DNA of 11,847 bases from JANXQG01 sp037147235 (GCA_037147235.1 JBAWVO010000207.1:1-11847), one strand, 5' to 3'. Positions 1 to 6,850 are shown, counted from the stretch's first letter. The notes: generated from the letters alone by a model not told the origin. Numbers and translations are program-made.

Positions 1-53
1 GTGGTTGAACCAGGCAGGCGAGACGCCCGCACCACAAACTTGGCGGAGAGCCG

Positions 54-488
54 TTAAATGTGATACATTTGCTCGTCTTGGGCCTTGGCTCGCTCCAGCA
101 AATCGGCCAGGGTAATACTTTCCAGCATTTTCCGCTGGACATTGCTGACCTCCTTCCACACGTGCAGCAGCACTTTAACGGCGGGAGAGTCGGGCGAGGC
201 ACTGCTGGCTTGGCCATTCTCCTCGGGCGAGCCGTCGATCACTTCCATGACTTGGCCCAAGGAAATCTCCTGGGGCGTTTTGACCAGATGGTAGCCGCCG
301 GCTGCTCCGCGCACGCTGGCCACCAATCCGGCACCTTTTAGCTGGAGCAGAATTTGCACCAGAAACCGCGGCGGCACATCATGCCGTTCGGCGATTCTGC
401 GAATTCGCACCGGTTCATTCGATCCGTATTGAGCGGCTAACTCCAACATCGCAACACAGGCATACTCGGTTTTTGCGGAAACTCTCAT
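54..488 (-). CDS. Rrf2-family transcriptional regulator (no Fe-S cysteines)
   Basis: A 144-residue protein beginning MRVSAKTEYACVAMLELA, the usual N-terminus of Rrf2-family winged-helix regulators (IscR, NsrR, CymR, RirA relatives). The helix-turn-helix covers about residues 25-60 (IRRIAERHDVPPRFLVQIL) and the wing carries the family motif RGAAGGYHL near residues 60-70. Rrf2 proteins bind DNA as dimers, often at their own promoter. Fe-S members carry three cysteines after the wing. Here the only cysteine is in helix 1 (YACVAM), so a cluster is not expected, and a CymR-like or other non-cluster sensing mode is inferred. The frame stays open upstream to an ATG at 549-551. That start lies upstream of the -10 box of the promoter at 542-570, so it would not be on the transcript. 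The ATG at 486-488, or the adjacent one at 489-491, fits both the promoter and the family N-terminus. The regulated genes are not evident within the window. Confidence 0.9.
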   Translation of the reverse strand: MRVSAKTEYACVAMLELAAQYGSNEPVRIRRIAERHDVPPRFLVQILLQLKGAGLVASVRGAAGGYHLVKTPQEISLGQVMEVIDGSPEENGQASSASPDSPAVKVLLHVWKEVSNVQRKMLESITLADLLERAKAQDEQMYHI

Positions 489-541
489 CATAATCTCACG
501 TTCGTTTAGAAAGGGAACCTTCTCGAAGGATATCTCCATCC

Positions 542-570
542 ATTCTAACAATGTTACCTAACTCAGTCAA
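542..570 (-). promoter_or_regulatory. sigma-70 type promoter of the Rrf2 gene
   Basis: On the minus strand TTGACT (565-570, 5 of 6 to the -35 consensus) is followed after exactly 17 bases by TAGAAT (542-547, 5 of 6 to the -10 consensus). The predicted start of transcription is near 535, giving a leader of about 45 nt to the ATG at 488. It reads towards the Rrf2 gene and is the best promoter match in the window. Confidence 0.65.
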
Positions 571-574
571 GTAT
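551..574 (-). promoter_or_regulatory. candidate Rrf2 operator overlapping the -35 box
   Basis: On the minus strand the left half-site ATACTTGACT matches the left half of the published IscR type-1 consensus (ATASYYGACT) exactly. The right half (TTAGGTAACAT) is only a degenerate inverted copy. The site includes the -35 hexamer, so binding would block RNA polymerase. Autorepression by the adjacent regulator is inferred from position and partial dyad symmetry. The -35 consensus TTGACA itself accounts for part of the match. Confidence 0.35.
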
Positions 575-690
575 ACCCCCTCGATCGGCCGGAAATCCAA
601 AAAGACCGGCTGAGACAGGTTGTTACAAACATCTTTTGGACCCCATCCGGCTTGCGGTCTGTCGATTTAGTCGAAAAACTTTGTTGCGGC

Positions 691-779
691 CGGTCTCCGA
701 CCGAGCCACGCCGCCGACCGAAGGTCTCCAATTTACCGGGAGACCTTCGGTCGGACGTTTCGGCGGGGTCAGGAGACCC
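691..779. repeat. nested palindrome built on GGTCTCC/GGAGACC
   Basis: The core is a perfect 16-bp inverted repeat: 714-729 (CCGACCGAAGGTCTCC) pairs with 739-754 around a 9-nt loop. It is nested inside a second symmetric pair, GGTCTCC at 692-698 and GGAGACC at 772-778. Each outer copy can also form its own small hairpin (691-703 and 766-779). The four motif copies are arranged forward, forward, reverse, reverse around a centre near 734-735. It looks like a dispersed REP/MITE-like intergenic element. No T-tract follows, so it is not a clear terminator. Confidence 0.7.
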
Positions 780-794
780 GCGCCGAACCTGGGT

Positions 795-877
795 GAACCA
801 CGAACCACACAAATGACACGAAAGAGAACGAAATACAACTGTGCCTTTTTTCGTGTGTTTTGTGTTTTTCGTGGTTC
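795..877. repeat. inverted repeat of the GAACCACGAA..ACACGAAA type
   Basis: Arms at 795-823 and 849-877 are 29 bases each and complementary at 25 of 29 positions, with a 25-nt loop. The arms read GAACCACGAA followed by CACGAAA-type steps. This is a low-complexity style of dispersed repeat that I recall from planctomycete and other environmental genomes. No terminal ORF or transposase is attached. Confidence 0.65.
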
Positions 878-890
878 TCTTTGAGTTCTG

Positions 891-918
891 AGATAGATTC
901 TAAGAGATAGATTCTAAG
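891..918. repeat. 14-bp perfect tandem duplication
   Basis: AGATAGATTCTAAG occurs twice back to back, at 891-904 and 905-918, with no mismatch. It lies between two inverted repeats. It could be a slippage product or a target duplication scar. No function is apparent. Confidence 0.8.
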
Positions 919-953
919 GGGTCTTGACGATACACGAGGTGGTCGAGACGATA

Positions 954-1072
954 TATACTGTCCGCGGTTGAGATTGTCCCAATCCATACCAGCCCGAAGC
1001 GCAAGCGAGGCAACGACTTAGCAACCTCGCTCGCGCTTCGGGTTAGTGTCAGTCTCAACCGCGAGCAGTATA
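954..1072. repeat. large imperfect inverted repeat with CCCGAAGCGCAAGCGAGG core
   Basis: Outer ends TATACTG (954-960) and CAGTATA (1066-1072) are exact complements, followed inward by GCGGTTGAGA (964-973) against TCTCAACCGC. The inner arms 991-1010 and 1025-1044 match at 18 of 20 positions around a 14-nt loop. Arms are 57 and 48 bases, so indels separate the three paired blocks. The core CCCGAAGCGCAAGCGAGG is a dispersed repeat type I recall from Rhodopirellula-like genomes. Its right end is 75 bases from the rhaB start, so it may lie in or near the rhaB promoter or leader. Confidence 0.75.
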
Positions 1073-1147
1073 GACGTGTTCTACAAATACCGAGAAAACA
1101 CCAATTTTCGTTACCGACACCGACTTGAATACTGAAAGGCTTGACCG

Positions 1148-2638
1148 ATGGCAGAAAAAGCTTACTTGGCAATCGACATGGGGGCATCGAGCGGTCGCCA
1201 TTTGATTGGCCGCTTCGATGGCCAGAAATTGCGACTGGTGGAAGTTCACCGCTTTGAAAATGGTCCCGTCGACCTGGGCGGTCGAATGTACTGGGACCTG
1301 CCAGGGCTGTGGAGCCGCGTGCGGCAAGGTTTGATGGCCGCGCGCGCCGCCGAGGGGGGCGACGCGATCGTGAGCGTGGGCGTCGACACCTGGGGTGTCG
1401 ATTTCGGATTGTTGGGCCGCAACGACGAACTGCTGGGCAACCCCTATCACTATCGCGACAGCCGTACCAACGGCTTGCTTGAAAGGGCCTTCTCGATCGT
1501 CCCGCGCGAAGAGATTTTCCGTCACACGGGTTTGCAGTTCATGCAGTTGAACACCCTCTATCAACTCCTGGCAATGAAACTTGGTAAGTCGCCCCTGCTG
1601 GACGTTGCCGAGACGCTCTTGCTGATACCCGACCTCATGCACTGGCTGTTAACCGGCGTGAAGTGCAATGAAATGACCGAGGCCAGCACCTCGCAATTTT
1701 ACAATCCCGTGACAGGCGGTTGGGCTACGGAGTTGTTGGAAAAGTTCGGCCTGCCGACCCACATCCTCGGCCAGATTGTGCAGCCGGGCACGAAGATCGG
1801 GCCGCTCCGCAGTACACTGGCAGCCGAGACCGGTCTACAAGTCCAGGTTGTGCTGCCGGGCACCCACGATACGGCCAGTGCCGTGATGGCTGTCCCCGCC
1901 AGCAGTCAGCCGGGAAAGCGGCCCGATTGGTGCTATATCAGCCTGGGTACCTGGGCCTTGATGGGCATCGAATCGCCCGTTCCGGTAATTAACGACCAGG
2001 TTCTGCAACGGAACTTCACCAACGAAGGCGGCGTCGGCAATACGATCCGGCTGCTAAAGAACATCACCGGTCTATGGCTCGTGCAGGAATGTCGCCGTGC
2101 TTGGAGCCAAGGGACACGGACCTGGAGTTGGGAGGATCTCAATCGGCTCGCGGCTGCTGCCAAGCCGCTGGTTTCCTTCATCAATCCCGATGCCGCCGAT
2201 TTCACGTCGCCGGAGAATATGCCACGGGCAATCAGGGATTTCTGCGCAAAGACCGGCCAGAGTGTTCCGCAGGACGAAGGGGCCGTGCTGCGCTGCGCAC
2301 TGGACAGCCTCGCCATGAAGTTCCGCCATGTGCTAGGCATGTGCGAAGAATTGGCGGGCGGACGGATCGAGACGATTCACATTGTCGGCGGCGGAACCCA
2401 GAACCGCCTGCTCTGCCAAGCTGCCGCCGATGCTTCCGGCCGCCACGTCGTAGCCGGCCCGATCGAAGCCACCGCCATCGGCAATATCATGATGCAGGCC
2501 GTAGCCGACGGCGCGGTCAGCTCGATTGCTGAAGCCCGTGAAGTCGTGCGGCGCAGCTTCGACGTGGAGCAGTACGAACCGCGAAACACGGCAGCTTGGG
2601 ATGATGCTTACCCGCGGTTTTTGAAGGTTGTTGAGTAG
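1148..2638 (+). CDS. rhaB: rhamnulokinase
   Basis: This cytoplasmic FGGY-family sugar kinase phosphorylates L-rhamnulose to L-rhamnulose 1-phosphate with ATP, the second step of L-rhamnose catabolism. The 496-residue length is normal for RhaB. The N-terminal phosphate motif DMGASSGR is at residues 10-17, with VDTWGVDFG at 79-87. GTHDTASAV at 238-246 has the conserved catalytic-type Asp at 241. The C-terminal actin-fold ATP site has HIVGGGTQNRLLCQ at 411-424 and AGPIEATAIGNI near 436-447. The ATG at 1148 follows GAAAGG (1134-1139) with 8 bases between. No rhamnose isomerase, aldolase or transporter is in the window, so the gene appears to stand alone here. The next plus-strand gene has its own promoter 38 bases downstream of the stop. 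No T-tract terminator was seen after the stop, only a weak AGCCT/AGGCT hairpin. Confidence 0.95.
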   Translation: MAEKAYLAIDMGASSGRHLIGRFDGQKLRLVEVHRFENGPVDLGGRMYWDLPGLWSRVRQGLMAARAAEGGDAIVSVGVDTWGVDFGLLGRNDELLGNPYHYRDSRTNGLLERAFSIVPREEIFRHTGLQFMQLNTLYQLLAMKLGKSPLLDVAETLLLIPDLMHWLLTGVKCNEMTEASTSQFYNPVTGGWATELLEKFGLPTHILGQIVQPGTKIGPLRSTLAAETGLQVQVVLPGTHDTASAVMAVPASSQPGKRPDWCYISLGTWALMGIESPVPVINDQVLQRNFTNEGGVGNTIRLLKNITGLWLVQECRRAWSQGTRTWSWEDLNRLAAAAKPLVSFINPDAADFTSPENMPRAIRDFCAKTGQSVPQDEGAVLRCALDSLAMKFRHVLGMCEELAGGRIETIHIVGGGTQNRLLCQAAADASGRHVVAGPIEATAIGNIMMQAVADGAVSSIAEAREVVRRSFDVEQYEPRNTAAWDDAYPRFLKVVE

Positions 2639-2675
2639 GAAGCCTCCGGGTAGGCTTACCGGCAAATCTCTCGCC

Positions 2676-2704
2676 TTGACGGCAGTATCATCCGATGATA
2701 CTAT
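2676..2704 (+). promoter_or_regulatory. promoter of hicAB
   Basis: TTGACG (2676-2681, 5 of 6) and TACTAT (2699-2704, 4 of 6, with the key T1, A2 and T6 present) are separated by 17 bases. The predicted transcription start is near 2711, only about 4 nt before the hicA ATG, which implies a nearly leaderless message. Confidence 0.5.
2684..2702 (+). promoter_or_regulatory. perfect palindromic operator in the hicAB promoter
   Basis: AGTATCATCCGATGATACT is a perfect 8+3+8 inverted repeat. It fills most of the spacer and covers the first four bases of the -10 box. An operator here would shut off transcription when bound. HicB has a C-terminal ribbon-helix-helix domain, and such antitoxins autorepress their operons at palindromes of this kind. 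The assignment to HicB is inference from position. Confidence 0.6.
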
Positions 2705-2714
2705 TGAGAATGGA

Positions 2715-2969
2715 ATGAATCAAAAGCACCGACATACGCTGGAAGCGATTTTCGACGATCCTGTCAGGTCCAACATCCCCTGGCGGGACATCGAAGGAAT
2801 GCTCAAAGCGGCCGGCGCGGAAATCACCGAGGGCGATGGATCGCGGGTCCGAGTCGCCCTGAGTGGGGTGCGTGCGGTTTTTCACCGGCCACACCCGCAA
2901 ATGGAAACCGACCGGGGAGCGGTTCGTTCCATGCGACGGTTTTTAACAGAGGCAGGGGTGACGCCATGA
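2715..2969 (+). CDS. hicA: HicA-like toxin of a type II toxin-antitoxin system
   Basis: The 84-residue product begins MNQKHRHTLEAIF and ends RRFLTEAGVTP, matching the HicA subfamily with N-terminus MNxKHRKTLEAIF. HicA toxins have a small dsRBD-like fold and cleave mRNA; HicB blocks them. The body GSRVRVALSGVRAVFHRPHP (residues 42-61) is the HicA core. Canonical HicA has a catalytic His in a GSH motif. Here that position is Arg (G42-S43-R44), and the remaining core histidines are H57 and H60. The frame is open upstream to 2628, inside the end of rhaB. The ATG at 2715 is chosen because it matches the family N-terminus and lies just after the promoter. The stop overlaps the hicB start by 4 bp (ATGA), suggesting translational coupling. 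Confidence 0.85.
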   Translation: MNQKHRHTLEAIFDDPVRSNIPWRDIEGMLKAAGAEITEGDGSRVRVALSGVRAVFHRPHPQMETDRGAVRSMRRFLTEAGVTP

Positions 2970-3364
2970 TGGAATACAAAGGGTATGTCGGCAAAGTCGA
3001 ATTTGATGACGAGGCGGGAATATTCCACGGCGAAGTTCTCGACACGCGGGACGTAATCACCTTTCAAGGTCAAAGCGTCGCCGAATTGAAGACCGCCTTC
3101 CATGAATCGATTGACGATTATCTCGCATTCTGCGAGCAGCGAGGGGAAGAGCCGAACAGGCCCTTCTCGGGTCAGTTCGTAACGCGCGTTCCACCTGAGT
3201 TGCACCGTCAGGTCAATCTGGCGGCGAGCATTTCCAGCAAGAGCCTCAATGCCTGGGTTGTTGAGCAGCTTCAGGCAGCCGTCGCTCACATCAAGTCAAT
3301 CCGGGCAGCGGAAACCACAAGGAAAAGAAAGCGGAAGCCGCACCAGACCGAGAAACACATGTAA
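2966..3364 (+). CDS. hicB: HicB antitoxin
   Basis: A 132-residue HicB antitoxin with two parts. The N-terminal partial RNase H-like domain (about residues 3-62) has the family pattern YKGYVGKVEFDDEAGIFHGEV and LKTAFHESIDDYLAFC. The C-terminal ribbon-helix-helix DNA-binding domain (about 68-105) reads FVTRVPPELHRQVNLAA and SLNAWVVEQLQ. HicB neutralises HicA and represses the operon as a complex. The ATG at 2966 overlaps the hicA TGA, and AGGGG (2954-2958) lies 7 bases before it. A second in-frame ATG follows at once at 2969. The last 20 or so residues (TTRKRKRKPHQTEKHM) form an unusually basic tail after the RHH fold. A run of nine T follows the TAA with no GC hairpin before it, so it is not a convincing terminator. 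Confidence 0.92.
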   Translation: MMEYKGYVGKVEFDDEAGIFHGEVLDTRDVITFQGQSVAELKTAFHESIDDYLAFCEQRGEEPNRPFSGQFVTRVPPELHRQVNLAASISSKSLNAWVVEQLQAAVAHIKSIRAAETTRKRKRKPHQTEKHM

Positions 3365-3432
3365 TTTTTTTTTGCCAGCGGCTCGCTAAGTTTGCCGCGC
3401 TGCGTGGACCCGGCGTTTCTACGATTGCGCAG

Positions 3433-3461
3433 TCAACTGATTCGCTGGTTTCCTCTAAAAT
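3433..3461 (+). promoter_or_regulatory. possible promoter of the restriction-modification gene
   Basis: TAAAAT (3456-3461, 5 of 6) lies 17 bases after TCAACT (3433-3438, 3 of 6). A start of transcription near 3468 would sit downstream of the ATG at 3464 and so favour the GTG at 3497. The -35 box is poor, and read-through from hicAB is an alternative. Confidence 0.25.
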
Positions 3462-3485
3462 GGATGCCATTGCCCACCACCCGAA

Positions 3486-3491
3486 GAGGGG
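3486..3491 (+). promoter_or_regulatory. ribosome binding site deciding the GTG start at 3497
   Basis: GAGGGG, 5 bases before GTG at 3497, is the only good Shine-Dalgarno match among the candidate starts of the restriction-modification gene. The ATG at 3464 and the TTG at 3392 lack one. Confidence 0.5.
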
Positions 3492-3496
3492 TTGCT

Positions 3497-6400
3497 GTGC
3501 CTATTGAAGCCAAACCGCTGTTTCGTCCCGACGTTCTCCGTCCGTATTTGATGGCATTCCAGTTGCCCGCCCATCTGCCGGGGTTTCGCCCAAGGCTGGC
3601 GCATTGGGCGGAATTGATCGCGTCCGGTCGTGCGGATTTGTTCAAGGAACAGGAAATCCTTCCTGACTTCTTGACCGATTTCTTCTGCACGCTGCTCGGC
3701 TACGCACGCCCGGCAGATGGCGGCGAGCGGTACACCATTTCCCGTGAACGGCTGGTTGAAGTCAACGGGAAGTTTGCCGATGCCGTCCTCGGTGATTTCC
3801 GCGACAGCAAGGCGCAATTCGTGGTTGCTTTGGAGGGCAAGGGGCCGAAAGACCCGCTGGATCGTCCTTATGCCGGAAGGCGCGTGTCAGCGGTCGATCA
3901 AGGCTACCACTACGCCATCAACCTACCGTGCGACTGGATCATCGTCACCTCGATTCGCCAAACCCGGCTCTATTTCAAAGGGGCCGACCAGTACACCTAC
4001 GAACGCTTCGACACCGAGAAGCTCACCACAGACGACAATCTGCTCAAAAAGTTCATTTTCCTGCTTGCGGCAGAACGGGTGGTGCCCCTCGTTGGGCGAT
4101 GCCATCTCTTCGGCTTGCAGGCGGCATCCGACAAAGCGGGCCGCGAACTGACCAAGCAGTTCTACCTCCAGTACGCCAACATGCGTCAGGATGCCTTCGC
4201 CCGGCTCTGCAATAAGAACCCGAATACCCCGCCCCACGAAGTTCTACGCTGTGCCCAGAAGTTATTGGACCGCATTCTCTTCTGTGCCTTTTGTGAGAAG
4301 CGTGGCCTTCTGCCTACCGACTCCATCGCTGCGGCTTACCAACACCGCGATCCCTATCGTCCCCGTCCGATCTGGGACAACTTTCAAGGACTGTTCCACG
4401 CGATCAACGAAGGGAATGCCACGCTCAACATCCCGGCCTACAACGGTGGGTTGTTTGCTGCCGATGCGGTTCTGGATTCCCTGCAAGTCCCCGACGAAGT
4501 ATGCGGCTATTTCCGCGACCTGGGGGAATACGATTATCGCCCAGCACATGAAGCGGCTGCGGATGCCGAAGCGGGATCGACACGAACGCTGATTGACGTG
4601 TACATCCTGGGCCACATCTTCGAGCAGTCGATTACCGATCTGGAAAAGATCCGCAACGAACTGAACCACGTTGCCGAACTCGTCAGCGTGGAAGAACACA
4701 AGTCGCGGCGGAAGAAGGAGGGGGCCTTTTACACGCCGTCTTTCATCACGCAGTACAACGTGCAGCAGGCACTTGGCGGCGTTCTCAAAGATCGCTTTGA
4801 ACGACTTCGCCAAAGGCACGCAGAAGCAACCAAGGGCACGGCACGCTCGGTACTGGCCGATCCCAACGTCTATGACCTGGACACGTTGAACGCGCCCCAG
4901 CGCGCGGCCTTGGTGCGGTTCTGGGAGGCGTGGCAGGATGAATTGGCGACGATTCGCATCTTGGACCCTTCGTGCGGCTCCGGGGCATTTCTCATCCAAT
5001 CCTTCGATCAGCTTTACGCGGCCTACGAGGCATCGAATGACCGTCTGTATGAACTGCGAGGCCACCGGACCTTGTTCGATCTCGACCGTCAGATCCTGCA
5101 AAACAACCTGTACGGCGTGGACCTGAATGAAGAGGCCATCGAAATCTGCAAGCTGAGTCTGTGGATCAAGACGGCTCAGCGGGGGAAAATCCTGACCAGT
5201 CTCGACCACACGATTCGCGTGGGCAACAGCATCGTCAGCGACCCGGCGATTGATCCGGCAGCTTTCGATTGGCAATCCGCGTTTCCCGAAGTTTTTGCGA
5301 CGGGCGGTTTTGATGTCGTCGTCGCGAATCCCCCTTATGTTCGACAGGAATTGCTCAGTCCGATCAAGCCCTACTTGGAAGCCAATTACAAGACGTATCA
5401 CGGCATGGCGGATCTGTATGTCTATTTCTACGAGCTTGGCATGCGGCTGTTGAAACCGGGTGGTCTGATGTGCTTCGTCGTCACGAACAAGTGGATGAAG
5501 GCCAGCTACGGCGAGCCATTGCGTCGTCATTTCGCGGAACAGGCGTGGGTCGAATCGGTGGTCGATTTCGGCCACGCCAAGCAGATCTTCGAGGATGCCG
5601 ATGTTTTCCCCTGCATCATCGTCGCTCGTCGTCCCGACGAGCGACCGAAGCCGACGACGACTCGCCTTTGTGCCATTCCCCGCGAACAGCTTCGGATTGA
5701 CGATTTGAGCCAACAGATTGAACGGGAAGGCGTTGAATTGCCGCTGTCGCAGCTTGGCGCAGAGGCGTGGAACCTTGAACCGGCTGGCGTCAACGCGATC
5801 CTCACAAAGATTCGGGCGAACGGTATTCCACTTTCCGAATATGCGCGCGTGAAGCCCATGTATGGAGTCAAGACGGGGTGCAACGATGCCTTCCTAATTG
5901 ACACAGCTACCAGGGATGCCCTTGTAGCCGCCGACCCGAAATCTGCCGAAATCATCAAGCCGTACCTTCGGGGGCAGGATATTGACCGTTGGCACTCCGA
6001 GTGGGCGGGGCTGTGGATGATCTTCGCTCGCCGGGGAATCGAGATTGATGCGTACCCCGCCGTCAAGCGGCACTTATCCCAATTCCGAAATGAACTTGAG
6101 CCAAAACCGAAGGGCTGGGCGGGCGAGAACTGGACGGGTCGAAAAGGTGGACCTTACAAATGGTATGAGACACAAGACCCGGTGGCATATTGGCAGGCTT
6201 TTTGGAAACCCAAGATTATCTACCAAGTAATCCAGTTCTATCCGTGCTACGCGATAGACCGTGACGGCATGTTGGGCAACGACAAAATTTTTTTCCTGCC
6301 AACAGACGACCTATATTTGCTTGCGGTCTTGAACTCACCGCTAATGTGGTGGCACAACTGGCGCACCCTCACGCACCTTAAAGATGAAGCCCTGTCACCG

Positions 6401-6850
6401 ATGGGCTACATGGTGGAATCCTTGCCCATTGCCAAGCCGACCGATCCCATCCGCAAGAGGACGGAAGAACTGGTTGCCCGGCTTGTCGAAATCGCGCGGA
6501 CGCAACAGGCCACTCGGCACGACCTTCTTGATTGGCTTCGGGTGGAATACGAGATCGCAAAGCCCACCATGAAGCTCCAAGCCCCTACAGAACTCGACTC
6601 AGATTCATTCATTGCAGAAATCAAGAAGGTTCGTGGCAAGAAGAAGCCCCTGTCGGCTCCCGCGTTAAAAAGTCTCCGCGAGGAATACAGCCGCTCCATC
6701 GAACCCGCGCGGGCCTTGGCGGTCGAAGCACGCCGGTTGGAGAACGAGATCAGTTGCCTCGTCAACGAATCGTATGGCCTGACGCCCGAAGAAATCGCGC
6801 TGATGTGGGAGACGGCACCGCCGAGAATGCCGATTCCGAAGCCTGGATGA
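3497..6850 (+). CDS. type IIG restriction-modification enzyme (single chain, Eco57I-like N6-adenine methylase)
   Basis: A 1117-residue polypeptide with nuclease, methylase and target recognition in one chain, expected to methylate adenine and cleave DNA near its site. Residues are numbered from the GTG at 3497. A PD-(D/E)xK-like nuclease site is at about D95 with E113-G-K115 (VVALEGKGP). Methylase motifs follow: X FYTP (411-414), I DPSCGSGAFL (490-499), GVDLNEEAIEIC (540-551), and IV NPPY (611-614), typical of N6-adenine gamma-class enzymes. TaqI-like specificity sequence follows from about 778, including YLRGQDI (823-829), with a charged C-terminal helical part. Length and order match intact type IIG proteins and no frameshift is seen. 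The open frame extends upstream to 3392. The GTG start is preferred because of GAGGGG at 3486-3491 and because the family begins MxIEAKPLFRPDxLRP. It lies 132 bases after hicB. The recognition sequence cannot be read from the protein. Confidence 0.9.
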   Translation: MPIEAKPLFRPDVLRPYLMAFQLPAHLPGFRPRLAHWAELIASGRADLFKEQEILPDFLTDFFCTLLGYARPADGGERYTISRERLVEVNGKFADAVLGDFRDSKAQFVVALEGKGPKDPLDRPYAGRRVSAVDQGYHYAINLPCDWIIVTSIRQTRLYFKGADQYTYERFDTEKLTTDDNLLKKFIFLLAAERVVPLVGRCHLFGLQAASDKAGRELTKQFYLQYANMRQDAFARLCNKNPNTPPHEVLRCAQKLLDRILFCAFCEKRGLLPTDSIAAAYQHRDPYRPRPIWDNFQGLFHAINEGNATLNIPAYNGGLFAADAVLDSLQVPDEVCGYFRDLGEYDYRPAHEAAADAEAGSTRTLIDVYILGHIFEQSITDLEKIRNELNHVAELVSVEEHKSRRKKEGAFYTPSFITQYNVQQALGGVLKDRFERLRQRHAEATKGTARSVLADPNVYDLDTLNAPQRAALVRFWEAWQDELATIRILDPSCGSGAFLIQSFDQLYAAYEASNDRLYELRGHRTLFDLDRQILQNNLYGVDLNEEAIEICKLSLWIKTAQRGKILTSLDHTIRVGNSIVSDPAIDPAAFDWQSAFPEVFATGGFDVVVANPPYVRQELLSPIKPYLEANYKTYHGMADLYVYFYELGMRLLKPGGLMCFVVTNKWMKASYGEPLRRHFAEQAWVESVVDFGHAKQIFEDADVFPCIIVARRPDERPKPTTTRLCAIPREQLRIDDLSQQIEREGVELPLSQLGAEAWNLEPAGVNAILTKIRANGIPLSEYARVKPMYGVKTGCNDAFLIDTATRDALVAADPKSAEIIKPYLRGQDIDRWHSEWAGLWMIFARRGIEIDAYPAVKRHLSQFRNELEPKPKGWAGENWTGRKGGPYKWYETQDPVAYWQAFWKPKIIYQVIQFYPCYAIDRDGMLGNDKIFFLPTDDLYLLAVLNSPLMWWHNWRTLTHLKDEALSPMGYMVESLPIAKPTDPIRKRTEELVARLVEIARTQQATRHDLLDWLRVEYEIAKPTMKLQAPTELDSDSFIAEIKKVRGKKKPLSAPALKSLREEYSRSIEPARALAVEARRLENEISCLVNESYGLTPEEIALMWETAPPRMPIPKPG

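Larger units (their letters stand above)
575..1147. other. gene-free intergenic interval rich in inverted repeats
   Basis: This interval separates the divergent Rrf2 gene and rhaB. No ORF in it has a recognisable domain or a convincing ribosome site; the short open frames run through palindromic repeats. It holds, in order, a nested GGTCTCC/GGAGACC palindrome, a CGTGGTTC-type inverted repeat, a 14-bp tandem duplication and a CCCGAAGCGC-type inverted repeat. A weak promoter for rhaB could be GTGTCA (1046-1051) with TATAGA (1069-1074) at 17-bp spacing, 4 of 6 in each box, but I do not consider it established. Confidence 0.6.

Noticed and set aside
1..35. GGCG-AGA-CGCC hairpin with GTGG/CCAC ends downstream of the Rrf2 gene
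   Set aside because: The stem is only four bases, no T-tract follows on the minus strand, and the element is cut by the window edge, so neither terminator nor repeat can be supported.
924..959. TTGACG with TATACT as a rhaB promoter
   Set aside because: Spacing is 24 bases (22 to TATATA), too long for a sigma-70 promoter.
2641..2656. AGCCT/AGGCT hairpin after rhaB as a terminator
   Set aside because: A five-base stem with no T-tract; too weak.
3365..3373. Run of nine T after hicB as an intrinsic terminator
   Set aside because: No GC-rich hairpin precedes it.
4262..5713. 483-codon open frame on the minus strand
   Set aside because: It lies wholly within the type IIG gene opposite the conserved methylase motifs and has no recognisable domain.
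3497..6850. Possible BREX PglX or DISARM methylase
   Set aside because: The N-terminal nuclease-like EGK site and the family layout fit a stand-alone type IIG enzyme, and none of the partner genes of BREX or DISARM is present in the window.
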